A stretch of 64,000 bases of DNA from Chitinolyticbacter meiyuanensis (GCF_008033135.1 NZ_CP041335.1:434001-498000); one strand, 5' to 3'. Positions 50,841-61,387 are shown, counted from the stretch's first letter. Notes: a model not told the origin generated them from the letters alone. Numbers and translations: made by a program.

Positions 50841-52051
50841 AGCTGTTGGACAAGGTCTCCGCCCGCTGGGGCGGCTGGGTGCTGCCGTTACTGGTGTTCG
50901 CACTGCCGTTCGCGCATACGGTAGCGTTGCGGCACGTGCTCAGTGCCGCCATGTTGCTGCTGGGCGGGCTGTACTGCTGGCGCCATCGACCGAGGGACTG
51001 GCCAATCGCGCTGCCGTTCCTCGCTTGGAGCGGCTGGGCGCTGCTCTCGGCCACCTGGTCCATTTACCCGCGGGAAACGCTGAGCGCATGGTGGGGCACT
51101 GCCTTGGCATCCCTGCTGGCGTTCTACACGGCCTATCACCTGAGCGCGGGCCGGGCCGCCCGCATGCGGATGTTCATAGCGCTGGCGTTGAGCGTGGTCA
51201 TCCTGCTGCTGATGTCGTTGTTCGGCTTCCGGTTGTTACAGCCGGATCTACCGATACCGGCCTGGCTGTACCACTACCCCGGCGTTGGTCTGGCCAGCAC
51301 CTATGCGGTGCTGATGCTGCCACTATGCGGCTTGGCGACCCTGTCCGTCGGCAGAAGGCTGCAGCTGGCTGGTTGGCTCGGCATTGCGGCGTGCCTGATT
51401 GTCGGCGCAGCGACACTGAACCGCGTGTTCTGGCTGGCGGCGGCGCTCACCCTCGCGGTACTGTTCCTGCCCCGGTTGAACTTGCGCCGCGCGCATGGAT
51501 GGCTGCTCGGCGGCGTTGTGCTGGCCGGCCTGCTGTTTGCCCTCGCCGGGGTCAACCAGTCGCGGCTGTCACTGGCGCAGCAGGGAGATGTACTGGAGTC
51601 GGCCATGCATAGTCTGCAGCAAATGGCCGAACGCGACCCCCGCCCGCAGGTGTGGCGCGCTTGGTCGAGCCAAGTCGCGCATGCGCCATGGATTGGCTTG
51701 GGCTACGGTCAGGCAGTGCCTGGCGAGTTCCTGCGCAGCGCCAGAGTGACCGATCCCATCATCAATGATCGATTGACCGGCGTGCACGCCCACAACGTCC
51801 TGATCAATACCGCGCTGCAGACCGGCGTGGTTGGGCTGGCCCTGCTGGTTTGGTTCTTCGCCGCGCTGTTGCGGGCGTTCTGGCGGCGCCGCCATGAACA
51901 GCAGGCTTTGGCGGCGGCGGGGATGGCGCTGGTGGTCGCATTGCTTGCCAAGAGCCTGACCGACGATTTCATCCGCGACGGCCTCGCCATCTATTTCTGC
52001 CTGTGGGCGGGCTTTCTGCTGGCCCGGGCGCGTGAGCCGGTCCGGGCATGA
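50837..52051 (+). CDS. O-antigen ligase-like membrane protein (WaaL family)
   Basis: The protein has 404 residues and about ten to eleven transmembrane helices. A large periplasmic loop before the C-terminal helices contains the VHAHNVLINTALQTGVVGLA block, including the conserved His of O-antigen ligases. It would join O-chain or another polymer to lipid A-core on the periplasmic face. Wzy polymerase is an alternative, but the place in a core locus favours ligase. It overlaps both neighbours by four bases. Confidence 0.8.
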   Translation: MKLLDKVSARWGGWVLPLLVFALPFAHTVALRHVLSAAMLLLGGLYCWRHRPRDWPIALPFLAWSGWALLSATWSIYPRETLSAWWGTALASLLAFYTAYHLSAGRAARMRMFIALALSVVILLLMSLFGFRLLQPDLPIPAWLYHYPGVGLASTYAVLMLPLCGLATLSVGRRLQLAGWLGIAACLIVGAATLNRVFWLAAALTLAVLFLPRLNLRRAHGWLLGGVVLAGLLFALAGVNQSRLSLAQQGDVLESAMHSLQQMAERDPRPQVWRAWSSQVAHAPWIGLGYGQAVPGEFLRSARVTDPIINDRLTGVHAHNVLINTALQTGVVGLALLVWFFAALLRAFWRRRHEQQALAAAGMALVVALLAKSLTDDFIRDGLAIYFCLWAGFLLARAREPVRA

Positions 52052-53091
52052 ACATCCTGCTGATCCGTCGTGACAACATCGGCGATCTGGTCTGCTCCAC
52101 GCCGTTGATCGTCGCCATCCGCGCGCGCTACCCACAAGCCAGGATCACGGTGCTGGCCAACAGCTACAACGCCGGCGTGCTGGCGGGCAATCCGGCGATC
52201 GACGCGGTCTATGCCTACGAGAAGGCCAAGCATCGTGAACCTAGGCAATCGCGCTGGGGCGTGTACTGGCGCACGTTGCGCTTGGTGCTCGCCTTGCGCC
52301 GACAGCGTTTCGACTGGGCCATCGCAGTTGGCAGTGGGTTGCATGTGCATGCGATCAAGTTCGCACGCTGGGTTGGGGCTCGGCAGATCGTGGCCTTTGT
52401 AGCGCAAGGGCAGCCGGTGCCGCCTGGCGTCACCCATCCGATCGACTATGTCCGCACACCGGTGCACGAGACGCTCGACTGTTTCCGCCTGTTGGCGCCG
52501 CTGGGCATTGACGGGGAGCCAGGTCCGCTGCGGGTCTATCCCGACCCAGGCCGGCTCGCGGCCATGCAGGAAAGATTGCCGAGCAAGGGCCGGGTGCTCG
52601 CGTTGCATGTCAGCGCGCGTGAAGCCGATCGGCGTTGGCCGGAGGCGCATTTCGTCGCGCTGATCACCACACTGGCGCAACGGCATCCGGACCTGACGAT
52701 GCTGTTGCTCTGGTCGCCGGGGGCGGAGAGCGATCCGCGCCACCCGGGCGACGATGCGCTGGCCGGGCGCCTGCTGGCGGCCTCGGCCGGCTGGTTGCTG
52801 CCTGCACCGACAGGCGAACTCGCCGAGCTGATCGCTGCACTCGCCTGCGCTGATCTGGTGCTATGCAGTGATGGCGGAGCGCTGCATCTGGCGGCGGCGC
52901 TCGGCAAGCCCATCGTTGCCTTGTTCGAGAATCGTGAAGACAAGACCGCACGCTGGTACCCTTGGCAGGTGCCGTACCGCATGGTGATGCCACCGACCCG
53001 TGCCATCCGCGATATCCCGCTGGAACCAGTGCTGGCGGCAGTCGAAGACTTGCTGCAAACCCTCCCTGAATCGCCCGACCACGATGACTGA
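52048..53091 (+). CDS. Family 9 glycosyltransferase, third of the locus
   Basis: The protein has 347 residues. [20 protein letters not shown] at the start is the classical RRDNIGD motif of heptosyltransferase-like enzymes, and [19 protein letters not shown] forms the donor pocket. It is the last transferase of the run and overlaps metX by eight bases, so the transcript probably continues into methionine synthesis. Confidence 0.85.
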   Translation: MNILLIRRDNIGDLVCSTPLIVAIRARYPQARITVLANSYNAGVLAGNPAIDAVYAYEKAKHREPRQSRWGVYWRTLRLVLALRRQRFDWAIAVGSGLHVHAIKFARWVGARQIVAFVAQGQPVPPGVTHPIDYVRTPVHETLDCFRLLAPLGIDGEPGPLRVYPDPGRLAAMQERLPSKGRVLALHVSAREADRRWPEAHFVALITTLAQRHPDLTMLLLWSPGAESDPRHPGDDALAGRLLAASAGWLLPAPTGELAELIAALACADLVLCSDGGALHLAAALGKPIVALFENREDKTARWYPWQVPYRMVMPPTRAIRDIPLEPVLAAVEDLLQTLPESPDHDD

Positions 53092-54223
53092 ACCTCGCTC
53101 CATTGGTCTCGTCACTGCCCAGAAGGCGGTGTTCGATACCCCGATCACCCTGTCGTCCGGCGCCACGCTGCCGCACTACGAGCTGGTTTATGAAACCTAT
53201 GGCCAGCTGAATGCCGACAAGTCCAATGCCATCCTGATCTGCCACGCCCTGTCGGGCAATCATCATGTCGCCGGGCGTTATGCCGAGAGCGACAAGAGCG
53301 CCGGTTGGTGGGACAACATGATCGGGCCGGGCAAGCCGATCGATACCGATCGCTTCTTCGTCATCGGACTCAACAACCTGGGTGGCTGTCATGGTTCGAC
53401 CGGGCCGTCGAGCATCGATCCGGCCACCGGCAAGCCCTATGGTTCGACTTTCCCGCTGGTACTGGTGCGAGATTGGGTGGAAACACAGGCACGGCTGGCA
53501 GACAGGCTCGGCATCCGGCAATTCGCGGCCATCATCGGCGGCAGCCTCGGCGGCATGCAGGCACTGCGCTGGACCATCAGCCATCCGGAGCGGGTGCGCC
53601 ACGCGCTGGTGATCGCCTCGGCGCCCAAGCTCACCGCGCAGAACATCGCCTTCAACGATGTCGCGCGCCAGGCCATCCTGACCGACCCGGATTTCCATGG
53701 TGGCGATTTCTACCAGCACGACACGCTGCCGCGTCGCGGCCTGCGGTTGGCGCGCATGCTGGGCCACATCACCTATCTGTCCGACGACGGCATGGGCGAG
53801 AAATTCGGCCGGCTATTGCGTAGCGGCGAGTACAAGTACGGCTTCGACGTGGAGTTCGAGATCGAATCCTACCTGCGCTATCAGGGCGACAAGTTCTCCG
53901 ATTATTTTGATGCCAACACCTATCTGCTGATGACCAAGGCGCTCGACTATTTCGATCCGGCGCGGCATTACGACGGCAATCTGGTGAAGGCGTTGGCCGA
54001 AGTGCAGGCCAAATTTCTGGTGGTGTCGTTCACCAGTGACTGGCGCTTCTCGCCGGCGCGTTCGCGCGAGATCGTCAAGGCGCTGCTCGATGCCAGAAAG
54101 CAGGTGAGCTATGCCGAGATCGATTCCAAGCATGGCCACGATGCCTTCCTGATGGAGGATGCGCCGTATCACGCCATCATGCGGGGTTACCTCAACAACA
54201 TTGCGCACGAGGTGAACGCATGA
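53084..54223 (+). CDS. metX: Homoserine O-acyltransferase MetX
   Basis: The protein has 379 residues of the alpha/beta hydrolase fold. [16 protein letters not shown] forms the oxyanion region, [10 protein letters not shown] holds the nucleophilic Ser, and SKHGHDAFL near the end holds the catalytic His. It acylates homoserine for methionine synthesis. Betaproteobacterial MetX enzymes may use succinyl- rather than acetyl-CoA; the acyl donor is not settled here. The ATG at 53084 lies inside the previous gene's end. Confidence 0.93.
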   Translation: MTEPRSIGLVTAQKAVFDTPITLSSGATLPHYELVYETYGQLNADKSNAILICHALSGNHHVAGRYAESDKSAGWWDNMIGPGKPIDTDRFFVIGLNNLGGCHGSTGPSSIDPATGKPYGSTFPLVLVRDWVETQARLADRLGIRQFAAIIGGSLGGMQALRWTISHPERVRHALVIASAPKLTAQNIAFNDVARQAILTDPDFHGGDFYQHDTLPRRGLRLARMLGHITYLSDDGMGEKFGRLLRSGEYKYGFDVEFEIESYLRYQGDKFSDYFDANTYLLMTKALDYFDPARHYDGNLVKALAEVQAKFLVVSFTSDWRFSPARSREIVKALLDARKQVSYAEIDSKHGHDAFLMEDAPYHAIMRGYLNNIAHEVNA

Positions 54224-54813
54224 ACGCCCATGCCCTTCGTCCCGACCTGCGCCATATCGCCGACTGGATCACGCCGGGCGCTTCGGTGCTCGACCTTGGC
54301 TGTGGCGACGGCGCGCTGCTGGCCTGGCTCGCTGCCAACAAGGATAGCCGTGGCTATGGCGTCGAGATCGACGTCGCTGGCGTCACAGCCTGCGTCGAGC
54401 GTGGTGTGAGCGTGATCCAGAGCGATCTGGAAGCGGGGCTGTCCACCTTCGAGGACAAGGCGTTCGATTTCGTCGTGCTGTCGCTCACACTGCAAGCGAT
54501 GCACAACATCGAGGGCATTCTCACCGAGATGCTGCGCGTCGGCCGCACCGGCATCGTCACCTTCCCCAACTTCGGCTATTGGGAAAACCGCTGGCAGCTG
54601 CTGCTGGGGCGCATGCCGGTATCCGAGACCATTCCCTACGAGTGGTACAACACGCCCAACATCCACCTGTGCACGGTCTACGACTTCGAGCGCCTGCTGA
54701 AGAAGCTTGGCATGTGGTCGACCGGCCGCGTGGTGCTGCACCAGGGCGAGAAGATCGAGTTTCTGCCCAACCTGCTCGGCAGCCTGGCGCTGGAGCGCTT
54801 CGAGCGGGCCTGA
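54220..54813 (+). CDS. metW: Methionine biosynthesis protein MetW
   Basis: The protein has 197 residues. It is a class I SAM-methyltransferase-like protein with [15 protein letters not shown] near residues 22-36 and the MetW block [20 protein letters not shown]. MetW works with MetX in homoserine acylation. Its ATG overlaps the metX stop by four bases, the usual metXW pair. Confidence 0.95.
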   Translation: MNAHALRPDLRHIADWITPGASVLDLGCGDGALLAWLAANKDSRGYGVEIDVAGVTACVERGVSVIQSDLEAGLSTFEDKAFDFVVLSLTLQAMHNIEGILTEMLRVGRTGIVTFPNFGYWENRWQLLLGRMPVSETIPYEWYNTPNIHLCTVYDFERLLKKLGMWSTGRVVLHQGEKIEFLPNLLGSLALERFERA

Positions 54814-54936
54814 CTGTGCCGGACCGGCCGCCTGCGGGCGGCCTTGTCGTTTCCAACGGCCCCATCCGGTACTTGCCTGATGGCGGCGATGCGCCGGTGG
54901 CGATGACAATCGCGCATTCCAACCGGGAGAGGCAGC

Positions 54937-55908
54937 ATGCGCACCATCCGCTTTGGCATCATCGGCACCGGCGGCATCGCCCGGCGCTTTGCGCAGGGCC
55001 TGGCCTGCGTGCCCGGCGCCCGGCTTGCGGCGGTGTGGAGTCGTGGTCCCGACAAGGCGCGGGCCTTTGCCGGCGACTTCGGTGCCGTTGCCTGCGATAG
55101 CGTCGAGGCGCTGCTCGCCAGCGAGATCGATGCCGTCTACATTGGCACCCCACACACCAGCCACGCGACCTACAGCATCGCCGCGATGCAGGCCGGTCAC
55201 GCCGTGCTGTGCGAGAAGCCCGCAGCCGTGTCGCTGGCCGAACTGGAAACGGTGCTGGCGGTGGCGCAGAAAACCGGGCGGCTTTTCATGGAGGCGATGA
55301 AGCCGCCGTTCTATCCGCTGTTCCAGAAGCTCGACGAACATCTGGGGCGCGATCCCATCGGAGCCATCCGCTACGTGCGCGCCGGCTTCGCCAATCCCAC
55401 CGTGCCGGCAGGGCATGCACTGTTCGACCCGACGATGGCTGGCGGCAGCCTGCTCGACATCGGCATCTATGGTGCTTTCCTCGCCACGCGCTACCTCGGT
55501 GCGATGCGCGAAGCGCAGACACTGGGGCGGCTCTCGGGCAGCGGCGTGGATCTGTTCGCGGCGGTGAACGCGCAGCACGAGCGTGGCGTGTCGCAGATCT
55601 ATTGCGGCATGGATGTGTCCGGCGCGGGCGATGCGATGCTGGCGGGCGAGGTTGGCCATGTGCTGATCCACGAGAAGTGGTGGAGCCCGCTGCGTGCAAC
55701 CATTGCCTACACCGATGGCCGCCGGGTCGAGATCGATGCGCCCGCCGTCGGCAGCGGCCTCAATTACGAATCAGCGCACTTCTGCGAGCTGCTGCGTGCG
55801 GATGCCACGGAGAGCCCCCTGCTCAGCCACGCGCAAAGCCGCGCGATGATAGCCCTGCTCGACACGGCCCGTGCAGGGCTGGGCCTCGTCTACCCGTTCG
55901 AGCGCTGA
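54937..55908 (+). CDS. Gfo/Idh/MocA-family oxidoreductase (dihydrodiol dehydrogenase-like)
   Basis: The protein has 323 residues. The NAD(P) loop is GIIGTGGIARRF at residues 7-18; the family motif is LCEKPAAVSL near residue 95, and DIGIYGAFL follows in the C-terminal domain. These match the group related to dimeric dihydrodiol/trans-1,2-dihydrobenzene-1,2-diol dehydrogenases and glucose-fructose oxidoreductase. GGGAGAG upstream is a good ribosome site. Substrate unknown. Confidence 0.85.
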   Translation: MRTIRFGIIGTGGIARRFAQGLACVPGARLAAVWSRGPDKARAFAGDFGAVACDSVEALLASEIDAVYIGTPHTSHATYSIAAMQAGHAVLCEKPAAVSLAELETVLAVAQKTGRLFMEAMKPPFYPLFQKLDEHLGRDPIGAIRYVRAGFANPTVPAGHALFDPTMAGGSLLDIGIYGAFLATRYLGAMREAQTLGRLSGSGVDLFAAVNAQHERGVSQIYCGMDVSGAGDAMLAGEVGHVLIHEKWWSPLRATIAYTDGRRVEIDAPAVGSGLNYESAHFCELLRADATESPLLSHAQSRAMIALLDTARAGLGLVYPFER

Positions 55909-55914
55909 TGGCGG

Positions 55915-56412
55915 TCAGCCCGTCGCGTGCTCCTGCCAAGTGAGCCACACCCGCAGGTCGAATTCCAGCTGGTGGTAATCCGGCTCCATATGGCAGCACA
56001 GCTGGTAGAAGGCCTTGTTGTGGTCCTTCTCCTTCAGGTGTGCCAGTTCGTGCGCCACGATCATCGCGAGAAATTGCGGTGGCAGCGCGCGGAACAGCGC
56101 GGCGATGCGGATCTCGTTCTTACGCTTGAGCTTGCCGCCTTGCACCCGGCTGGCGAAGGTGTTGCTGCCGAGTGTGCCGCTGACCAAGTCGAGCTGGTTG
56201 TCGTACAGCACCTTGGAAGGCGGTGGCGCGTTGCGCAGAAAGCGCTGCTTGCGCGCCTGCACGTAGTCGTACAGCGCAGCATCCGATTGCACCGGGTTGG
56301 CATCCGGATAGCGTTGCTGTAGCCACGTGCCGAGCCGGCCTTCGTCGAGCAACGCGGTCACGCGTTCGACGAGGTGGGATGGGTAGGCGGCGAGATAACG
56401 GTGGGCGGGCAT
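55915..56412 (-). CDS. YgjP-like (M48-type) metallopeptidase
   Basis: The protein has 165 residues from ATG 56412. The zinc motif is HELAHLKEKDHNKAFY, with HExxH and the third ligand region downstream, followed by CCHMEPDYHQLEFDLR. There is no signal peptide or membrane helix, so it is probably cytoplasmic. An upstream TTG start (56430) falls within the tRNA terminator hairpin and is rejected. Function within this family is poorly known. It converges with the oxidoreductase gene, six bases apart. Confidence 0.85.
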   Translation of the reverse strand: MPAHRYLAAYPSHLVERVTALLDEGRLGTWLQQRYPDANPVQSDAALYDYVQARKQRFLRNAPPPSKVLYDNQLDLVSGTLGSNTFASRVQGGKLKRKNEIRIAALFRALPPQFLAMIVAHELAHLKEKDHNKAFYQLCCHMEPDYHQLEFDLRVWLTWQEHATG

Positions 56413-56428
56413 GGCGGCGCTGGATGGC

Positions 56429-56454
56429 AAAAAGCCCAGCCTTGCGGCTGGGCT
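56429..56454 (-). terminator. Terminator after tRNA-Lys(UUU)
   Basis: On the minus strand, AGCCCAGCC-GCAA-GGCTGGGCT is followed by a T-run (plus strand A at 56429-56433). This is a 9-bp stem with a GCAA tetraloop. Confidence 0.88.
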
Positions 56455-56461
56455 TCGTGTC

Positions 56462-56537
56462 TGGTGGGTCGTGCGGGACTCGAACCTGCGACCAACGGAT
56501 TAAAAGTCCGCTGCTCTACCAACTGAGCTAACGACCC
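56462..56537 (-). tRNA. tRNA-Lys, anticodon UUU
   Basis: The 76-base minus-strand transcript forms a full cloverleaf. The acceptor arm is GGGTCGT pairing with ACGACCC, the D-arm has AGCTCAGTTGGTAGAGC, the anticodon loop is CTTTTAA, and the T-arm has GGTTCGAGTCC. CCA is encoded at the 3' end (56462-56464). The anticodon TTT reads AAA and AAG. Confidence 0.95.
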
Positions 56538-56576
56538 GTGCAAAGACCGGAATCTCGGCACTTGGTACTACTAATG

Positions 56577-56599
56577 AAAAACCGGCTTGTGGCCGGTTT
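56577..56599 (-). terminator. Hairpin between the two tRNA-Lys genes
   Basis: The stem AAACCGGC/GCCGGTTT with a 5-base loop is followed by T residues on the minus strand, after tRNA-Lys(CUU). It could end that transcript or guide processing. Confidence 0.7.
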
Positions 56600-56606
56600 C
56601 TCGTAT

Positions 56607-56682
56607 TGGTGGGTTGTCACAGGCTCGAACTGTGGACCTACGGATTAAGAGTCCGCTGCTCTACCAACTGAGCTAACAACCC
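56607..56682 (-). tRNA. tRNA-Lys, anticodon CUU
   Basis: The 76-base minus-strand transcript forms a cloverleaf with acceptor GGGTTGT/ACAACCC, the same D-arm as its neighbour, anticodon loop CTCTTAA (CTT, reading AAG) and T-arm GTTCGAGCC. CCA is encoded (56607-56609). It lies 69 bases upstream of tRNA-Lys(UUU) in the same direction. Confidence 0.95.
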
Positions 56683-56831
56683 GAAGAGGGCCGAATAGTA
56701 GCCCGGCCCCGGATAGGTGTCAACACTCCGCTGTAAAATAGTTGGCCGGGCTGGGAGGCGGGCTGTCCCCGATGCCGGGTGCTGCCGGCTGCGGGTTACA
56801 CTCGGGGCTTTGTTGGCCAAGGAAAACACAG

Positions 56832-57221
56832 ATGCGCATCCTTCACACCATGCTGCGGGTAGGCAACCTGGAGCGCTCGCTCGCCTTCTATACCGAGGTG
56901 CTCGGCATGAAGCTGTTGCGGCGCAAGGACTACCCGGATGGGCGCTTCACGCTGGCCTTCGTCGGCTATGGCGAGGAATCGGAAACGGCGGTGCTCGAGC
57001 TCACCCATAACTGGGATTCCGACCGCTACGAGCTCGGCACCGGCTATGGTCATATCGCGCTGGAGGTGCAGGATGCGTATGCGACCTGTGACGCGGTGCG
57101 CGCCAAGGGCGGCAAGGTGACGCGCGAGGCCGGGCCGATGAAGCATGGCACCACGGTGATCGCCTTCGTCGAGGATCCGGACGGCTACAAGATCGAGTTC
57201 ATCCAGCGCGGCACCCAATGA
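56832..57221 (+). CDS. gloA: Lactoylglutathione lyase (glyoxalase I)
   Basis: The protein has 129 residues of the VOC fold. The four metal ligands are in the expected places: His5 in MRILHTM, Glu in AVLELTHN, His in GYGHIALEV and Glu in [27 protein letters not shown] and [10 protein letters not shown] are diagnostic of the bacterial nickel-type enzyme. It converts the methylglyoxal-glutathione adduct to lactoylglutathione. Confidence 0.95.
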   Translation: MRILHTMLRVGNLERSLAFYTEVLGMKLLRRKDYPDGRFTLAFVGYGEESETAVLELTHNWDSDRYELGTGYGHIALEVQDAYATCDAVRAKGGKVTREAGPMKHGTTVIAFVEDPDGYKIEFIQRGTQ

Positions 57222-57260
57222 TCGCCGGCCGCCGATGGCGGCCATCCCACCACTCTTGCG

Positions 57261-58673
57261 ATGGGCCTTCGCATGAACAAACTGACCCCGCTGTTGCTCG
57301 GCCTCGTTCCCATGCTGGGGCAGGCCGCGCAGCTTGACGGCAGCCAGCTCTCCCTGCAGTGGGCGCTGCCCTTTGCCGGCATTCTCCTGTCGATCGCGCT
57401 GTTTCCGCTGCTGGCGCCGCATTTCTGGCATGCCCATTTTGGCAAGGTGGCAGCCTTCTGGTCTGCGGCGTTCCTTATCCCGTGCGCGCTGGCGTTCGGG
57501 CCGGGCGTGGCCGGCGGGGTGGTGGCGCACGCCCTCGTCGACGAGTTCATCCCCTTCATCATCCTGCTGTTCGCGCTCTACACCATTTCTGGCGGCATCC
57601 TGGTATGGGGCAACCTGCACGGTTCGCCGGCGCTCAATACCGGCATCCTGGCGCTGGGTTCGCTGCTGGCTTCCATCATGGGGACCACCGGCGCAGCAAT
57701 GCTGCTGATCCGGCCGCTGCTCAAGGCCAACGACAATCGCCAGCACAACGTGCACGTGGTGGTGTTCTTCATCTTCCTGGTGGCCAACATCGGCGGCGGC
57801 TTGACTCCGATCGGCGATCCGCCGCTGTTCCTCGGCTTTCTCAAGGGCGTGAGCTTCTTCTGGACCTTGGAGCACATGCTGCTGCCGGTGCTGTTGTGTG
57901 TCGCCATCCTGCTGGCACTGTTCTATGTCATCGATCGTCACTACTTCACCAAGGAAGGCGTGCTTCCGGTGGATAAGACGCCGGATACCGAGGGCATCAA
58001 GCTGTTTGGCACGTTCAACTTCGCGCTGATCGTCGGCGTGGTGGCGGCGGTGGTGATGTCCGGCGTGTGGAAGCCAGGCATCGAGTTCGAATTCGCAGGG
58101 GCGTCGCTATCGCTGCAGGATCTGGTGCGCGATGTGGTGCTGATCGTGCTGGCGCTGGCCTCACTCAAGTTCACGCCCAAGCAGGTGCGCGCCGGCAACG
58201 ATTTCAACTGGTTCCCGATGCAGGAGGTGGGCAAGCTGTTCGCTGCCATCTTCATCGTGATGGCGCCCGCCATTGCCATCCTGCGCGCGGGCGAGGCGGG
58301 GCAGCTGGCGCCGCTGGTGCGCACGGTATTCGATGCCTCGGGGGCGCCGCGCGATTTCATGTTCTTCTGGATGACCGGGGCGCTGTCGGCCTTCCTCGAC
58401 AACGCGCCGACTTATCTCGTGTTCTTCAATCTGGCGCATGGCGATGCAGCGCATCTGATGACCGATATGGCGAGTACCTTGCTCGCGATCTCGGCAGGCG
58501 CGGTGTTCATGGGCGCGATGAGCTACATCGGCAATGCGCCCAACTTCATGGTCAAGGCGGTGGCGGAAGACCGCGGCGTGAAGATGCCGAGCTTCTTCGG
58601 CTACATGGCGTGGTCCGCATTGATCCTGTTGCCGCTGTTCGTGATCGTCACGCTGGTGTTCTTCCACGTGTAG
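57261..58673 (+). CDS. nhaD: Sodium:proton antiporter, NhaD family
   Basis: The protein has up to 470 residues with about twelve transmembrane helices. ANIGGGLTPIGDPPLFLGFL and SAFLDNAPTYLVFFNLA are the signature ion-transport blocks of NhaD in the ion-transporter superfamily. It exports sodium in exchange for protons. The second Met (57273) may be the true start, since MNKLTPLLLGLVPMLGQAA resembles a cleavable signal or first helix. A terminator follows. Confidence 0.88.
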   Translation: MGLRMNKLTPLLLGLVPMLGQAAQLDGSQLSLQWALPFAGILLSIALFPLLAPHFWHAHFGKVAAFWSAAFLIPCALAFGPGVAGGVVAHALVDEFIPFIILLFALYTISGGILVWGNLHGSPALNTGILALGSLLASIMGTTGAAMLLIRPLLKANDNRQHNVHVVVFFIFLVANIGGGLTPIGDPPLFLGFLKGVSFFWTLEHMLLPVLLCVAILLALFYVIDRHYFTKEGVLPVDKTPDTEGIKLFGTFNFALIVGVVAAVVMSGVWKPGIEFEFAGASLSLQDLVRDVVLIVLALASLKFTPKQVRAGNDFNWFPMQEVGKLFAAIFIVMAPAIAILRAGEAGQLAPLVRTVFDASGAPRDFMFFWMTGALSAFLDNAPTYLVFFNLAHGDAAHLMTDMASTLLAISAGAVFMGAMSYIGNAPNFMVKAVAEDRGVKMPSFFGYMAWSALILLPLFVIVTLVFFHV

Positions 58674-58704
58674 GCGCAGCAAAGCTGTGCTGGCGCGATA
58701 TAGC

Positions 58705-58732
58705 AAGCCCGGCTCACGCCGGGCTTCTTTTC
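58705..58732 (+). terminator. Terminator after nhaD
   Basis: AAGCCCGGC-TCAC-GCCGGGCTT is a 9-bp stem followed by CTTTTCC. It is placed 32 bases after the stop. Confidence 0.85.
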
Positions 58733-58931
58733 CTTGTCATCTGGATACTTCCTACTAGCCCGGAACTTGCTTCGTCCTTGAATATCAGCTTTAGTGATTA
58801 CTCACATCAGCCCGTGCCACTCCTCGGGCTTTGACCTGCATCAGTTCGCTGAAACCTGAACGGCATAGACTGCAATCCTAACGAGGCGGCGAACCCGCCC
58901 AATCCATCACAAACCGCTAACGAGGTGTACC

Positions 58932-61334
58932 GTGGCTAAAAAAGCGCTGAACAAAGACTTGCTGGAGAAGATGCACAAGTACTGGATGGCGGCCAACTAC
59001 CTGTCCGTCGGCCAGATCTACCTGCTGAACAATCCGCTGCTGAGGGAACCCCTCAAGCGCGAACACGTGAAGCCGCGTCTGCTGGGCCACTGGGGCACCA
59101 CACCGGGTTTGAATTTCGTCTACGTGCACGCCAACCGCCTGATCAAGGAACGCGACCTCAACATGATCTACATCGCCGGCCCTGGCCATGGCGGTCCGGG
59201 TCTGGTCGCCAATACCTGGCTGGAAGGCAGCTACGAAGAGTTCTATCCGAGCATCGATCGTTCCGAAGCAGGCATGCAGCGCCTGTTCAAGCAGTTTTCC
59301 TTCCCGCGTGGCATCCCGTCGCACGTGGCACCGGAAACCCCGGGCTCGATGCACGAAGGCGGTGAACTCGGTTATTCGCTGTCGCACGCCTTTGGCGCGG
59401 CCTTCGATAATCCGGACCAGGTGGTGCTCGCCGTGGTCGGCGATGGCGAAGCCGAAACCGGCCCGCTCGCCACCAGCTGGCACTCGAACAAATACCTGCA
59501 CCCGGTGAACGACGGCTTCGTCATCCCCATCCTGCACTTGAACGGCTACAAGATCGCCAACCCGACCTTGCTGGCGCGCCTCTCCAAGGATGAGGTGACC
59601 AAGCTGTTCGAGGGCTATGGCTACAAGCCGCACTTTGTCGAGCTGAAGAAGGAAACCTTCAACGACAAGCCCGAATCGTTCAACGACATCCACCAGGAAA
59701 TGGCCAGCACGCTCGACGCCGTGATGGATGAACTCACCGCTATTCGGGCCAAGGCCAAGGAACAGCAGGCTGCCGGCAAGCCGATTGAGCGCCCGCAATG
59801 GCCGATGATCGTGATGCGCACGCCCAAGGGCTGGACCGGGCCGAAGGAAATCAAGGGCCTCAAGGTCGAGGATTACTGGCGTAGCCACCAGGTACCGTTC
59901 TCCGATATGGACAAGGAAAACGTCAAGAACCTGGAAAAGTGGATGAAGAGCTACGAGCCGGAAACGCTGTTCGACCAAGGTGGTGCCTTCCGTGCCGAGC
60001 TGGCCGCCATCGCGCCGACCGGCATCCATCGGATGGGCAGCAACCCGGTGGTACATGGCCAGGCCAGCAAGGACCTGCGCATGCCGGACTTCCGCAAGTA
60101 CGAGGTGAAGTTCGCCAAGCCGGGGACCGAGAACGCCGAAGCCACCCGCGAGATGGGCAAGTTCCTGCGCGACGTGATGGACAACAACAAGGCTGAGCAG
60201 AACTTCCGCATCTTCGGCCCGGACGAGACTGCATCCAACCGCTGGAACAACGTGTTCGAAGTGTCGGGCAAAACCTGGTTCGCCGATTACTTCAAGGAAG
60301 ACAAGGCCAACGATCACCTGGCGCAAGATGGCCGCGTGATGGAAATCCTCTCCGAGCACACCTGCCAGGGCTGGCTCGAGGCCTATAACCTGACCGGCCG
60401 CCACGGCTTCTTCAGCTGCTACGAGGCGTTCATTCACGTGATCGACTCGATGTTCAACCAGCACGCCAAGTGGCTGAAGACCACCAAGCACATCAACTGG
60501 CGCAAGCCGTTGCCGAGCTTGAACTACCTGCTGACCAGCCACGTGTGGCGTCAGGATCACAACGGCTTCTCGCACCAGGATCCAGGTTTCATCGACCACG
60601 TGGTGAACAAGAAGGCCGAGGTGATCCGCGTCTATCTGCCGCCAGATGCCAATACCCTGCTGTCCGTCACCGATCACTGCCTGCGCTCGCGTCACTACGT
60701 GAACGTGGTGGTGGCCGGCAAGCAGCCTGCGCTGCAGTACTTGACCATGGATCAGGCGATCAAGCACTGCACCAAGGGGGTGGGGATCTGGGACTGGGCG
60801 TCCAATGACCAGGATGGCGAGCCGGATGTGGTGATGGCCTGCGCCGGTGAAATCCCGACCATGGAAGCACTGGCCGCGACCGACCTGTTGCGCCAGCACT
60901 TCCCGGATTTGAAGATCCGCTTCGTCAACGTGGTCGACCTGATGACGCTGCAGCCGGAGGAAGAGCACCCGCACGGCCTGTCTGATCGCGAGTTCGATTC
61001 GATCTTCACTGCCGACAAGCCGATCATGTTCGCGTTCCACGGCTACCCGTGGCTGATCCACCGCATGACCTATCGTCGCAATGGCCACAGCAACATCCAT
61101 GCGCGTGGCTACATCGAGGAAGGCTCCACCTCGACACCGTTCGACATGGTGGTGGTCAACCAGCTCGACCGCTTCAACCTGGCCATCGACGTGATCGACC
61201 GCGTGCCCAAGCTTGCCAAGATCGGCGCCCATGTGCGGCAGAAGTTCGTCGACAAGCTGGTTGAGCACGAGCAGTACATCGCCGAAGTCGGCGACGACCT
61301 GCCGGAAGTGAAAAACTGGAAGTGGCCGTACTGA
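58932..61334 (+). CDS. xfp: Xylulose-5-phosphate/fructose-6-phosphate phosphoketolase
   Basis: The protein has 800 residues, full length for the family. The N-terminal domain has [13 protein letters not shown] and GPGHGGPG; the thiamine-diphosphate site is in [33 protein letters not shown] lies near the C-terminus. It splits sugar phosphates with phosphate to give acetyl phosphate and an aldose phosphate. It stands alone between terminators, with no acetate kinase nearby. AACGAGGTG upstream provides a ribosome site. Confidence 0.95.
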   Translation: MAKKALNKDLLEKMHKYWMAANYLSVGQIYLLNNPLLREPLKREHVKPRLLGHWGTTPGLNFVYVHANRLIKERDLNMIYIAGPGHGGPGLVANTWLEGSYEEFYPSIDRSEAGMQRLFKQFSFPRGIPSHVAPETPGSMHEGGELGYSLSHAFGAAFDNPDQVVLAVVGDGEAETGPLATSWHSNKYLHPVNDGFVIPILHLNGYKIANPTLLARLSKDEVTKLFEGYGYKPHFVELKKETFNDKPESFNDIHQEMASTLDAVMDELTAIRAKAKEQQAAGKPIERPQWPMIVMRTPKGWTGPKEIKGLKVEDYWRSHQVPFSDMDKENVKNLEKWMKSYEPETLFDQGGAFRAELAAIAPTGIHRMGSNPVVHGQASKDLRMPDFRKYEVKFAKPGTENAEATREMGKFLRDVMDNNKAEQNFRIFGPDETASNRWNNVFEVSGKTWFADYFKEDKANDHLAQDGRVMEILSEHTCQGWLEAYNLTGRHGFFSCYEAFIHVIDSMFNQHAKWLKTTKHINWRKPLPSLNYLLTSHVWRQDHNGFSHQDPGFIDHVVNKKAEVIRVYLPPDANTLLSVTDHCLRSRHYVNVVVAGKQPALQYLTMDQAIKHCTKGVGIWDWASNDQDGEPDVVMACAGEIPTMEALAATDLLRQHFPDLKIRFVNVVDLMTLQPEEEHPHGLSDREFDSIFTADKPIMFAFHGYPWLIHRMTYRRNGHSNIHARGYIEEGSTSTPFDMVVVNQLDRFNLAIDVIDRVPKLAKIGAHVRQKFVDKLVEHEQYIAEVGDDLPEVKNWKWPY

Positions 61335-61362
61335 TCTGACCGCCGCTTCACCTTGTCACTCG

Positions 61363-61387
61363 GCCCGCCGCAAGGCGGGCTTTTTTT
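61363..61387. terminator. Terminator between the phosphoketolase gene and cca
   Basis: GCCCGCC-GCAA-GGCGGGC is followed by seven T. The T-run overlaps the stop codon region of the convergent cca gene. Confidence 0.9.

Noticed and set aside
58917..61268. Long minus-strand open frame opposite the phosphoketolase
   Set aside because: The plus-strand protein has complete catalytic motifs; the antisense frame shows none.
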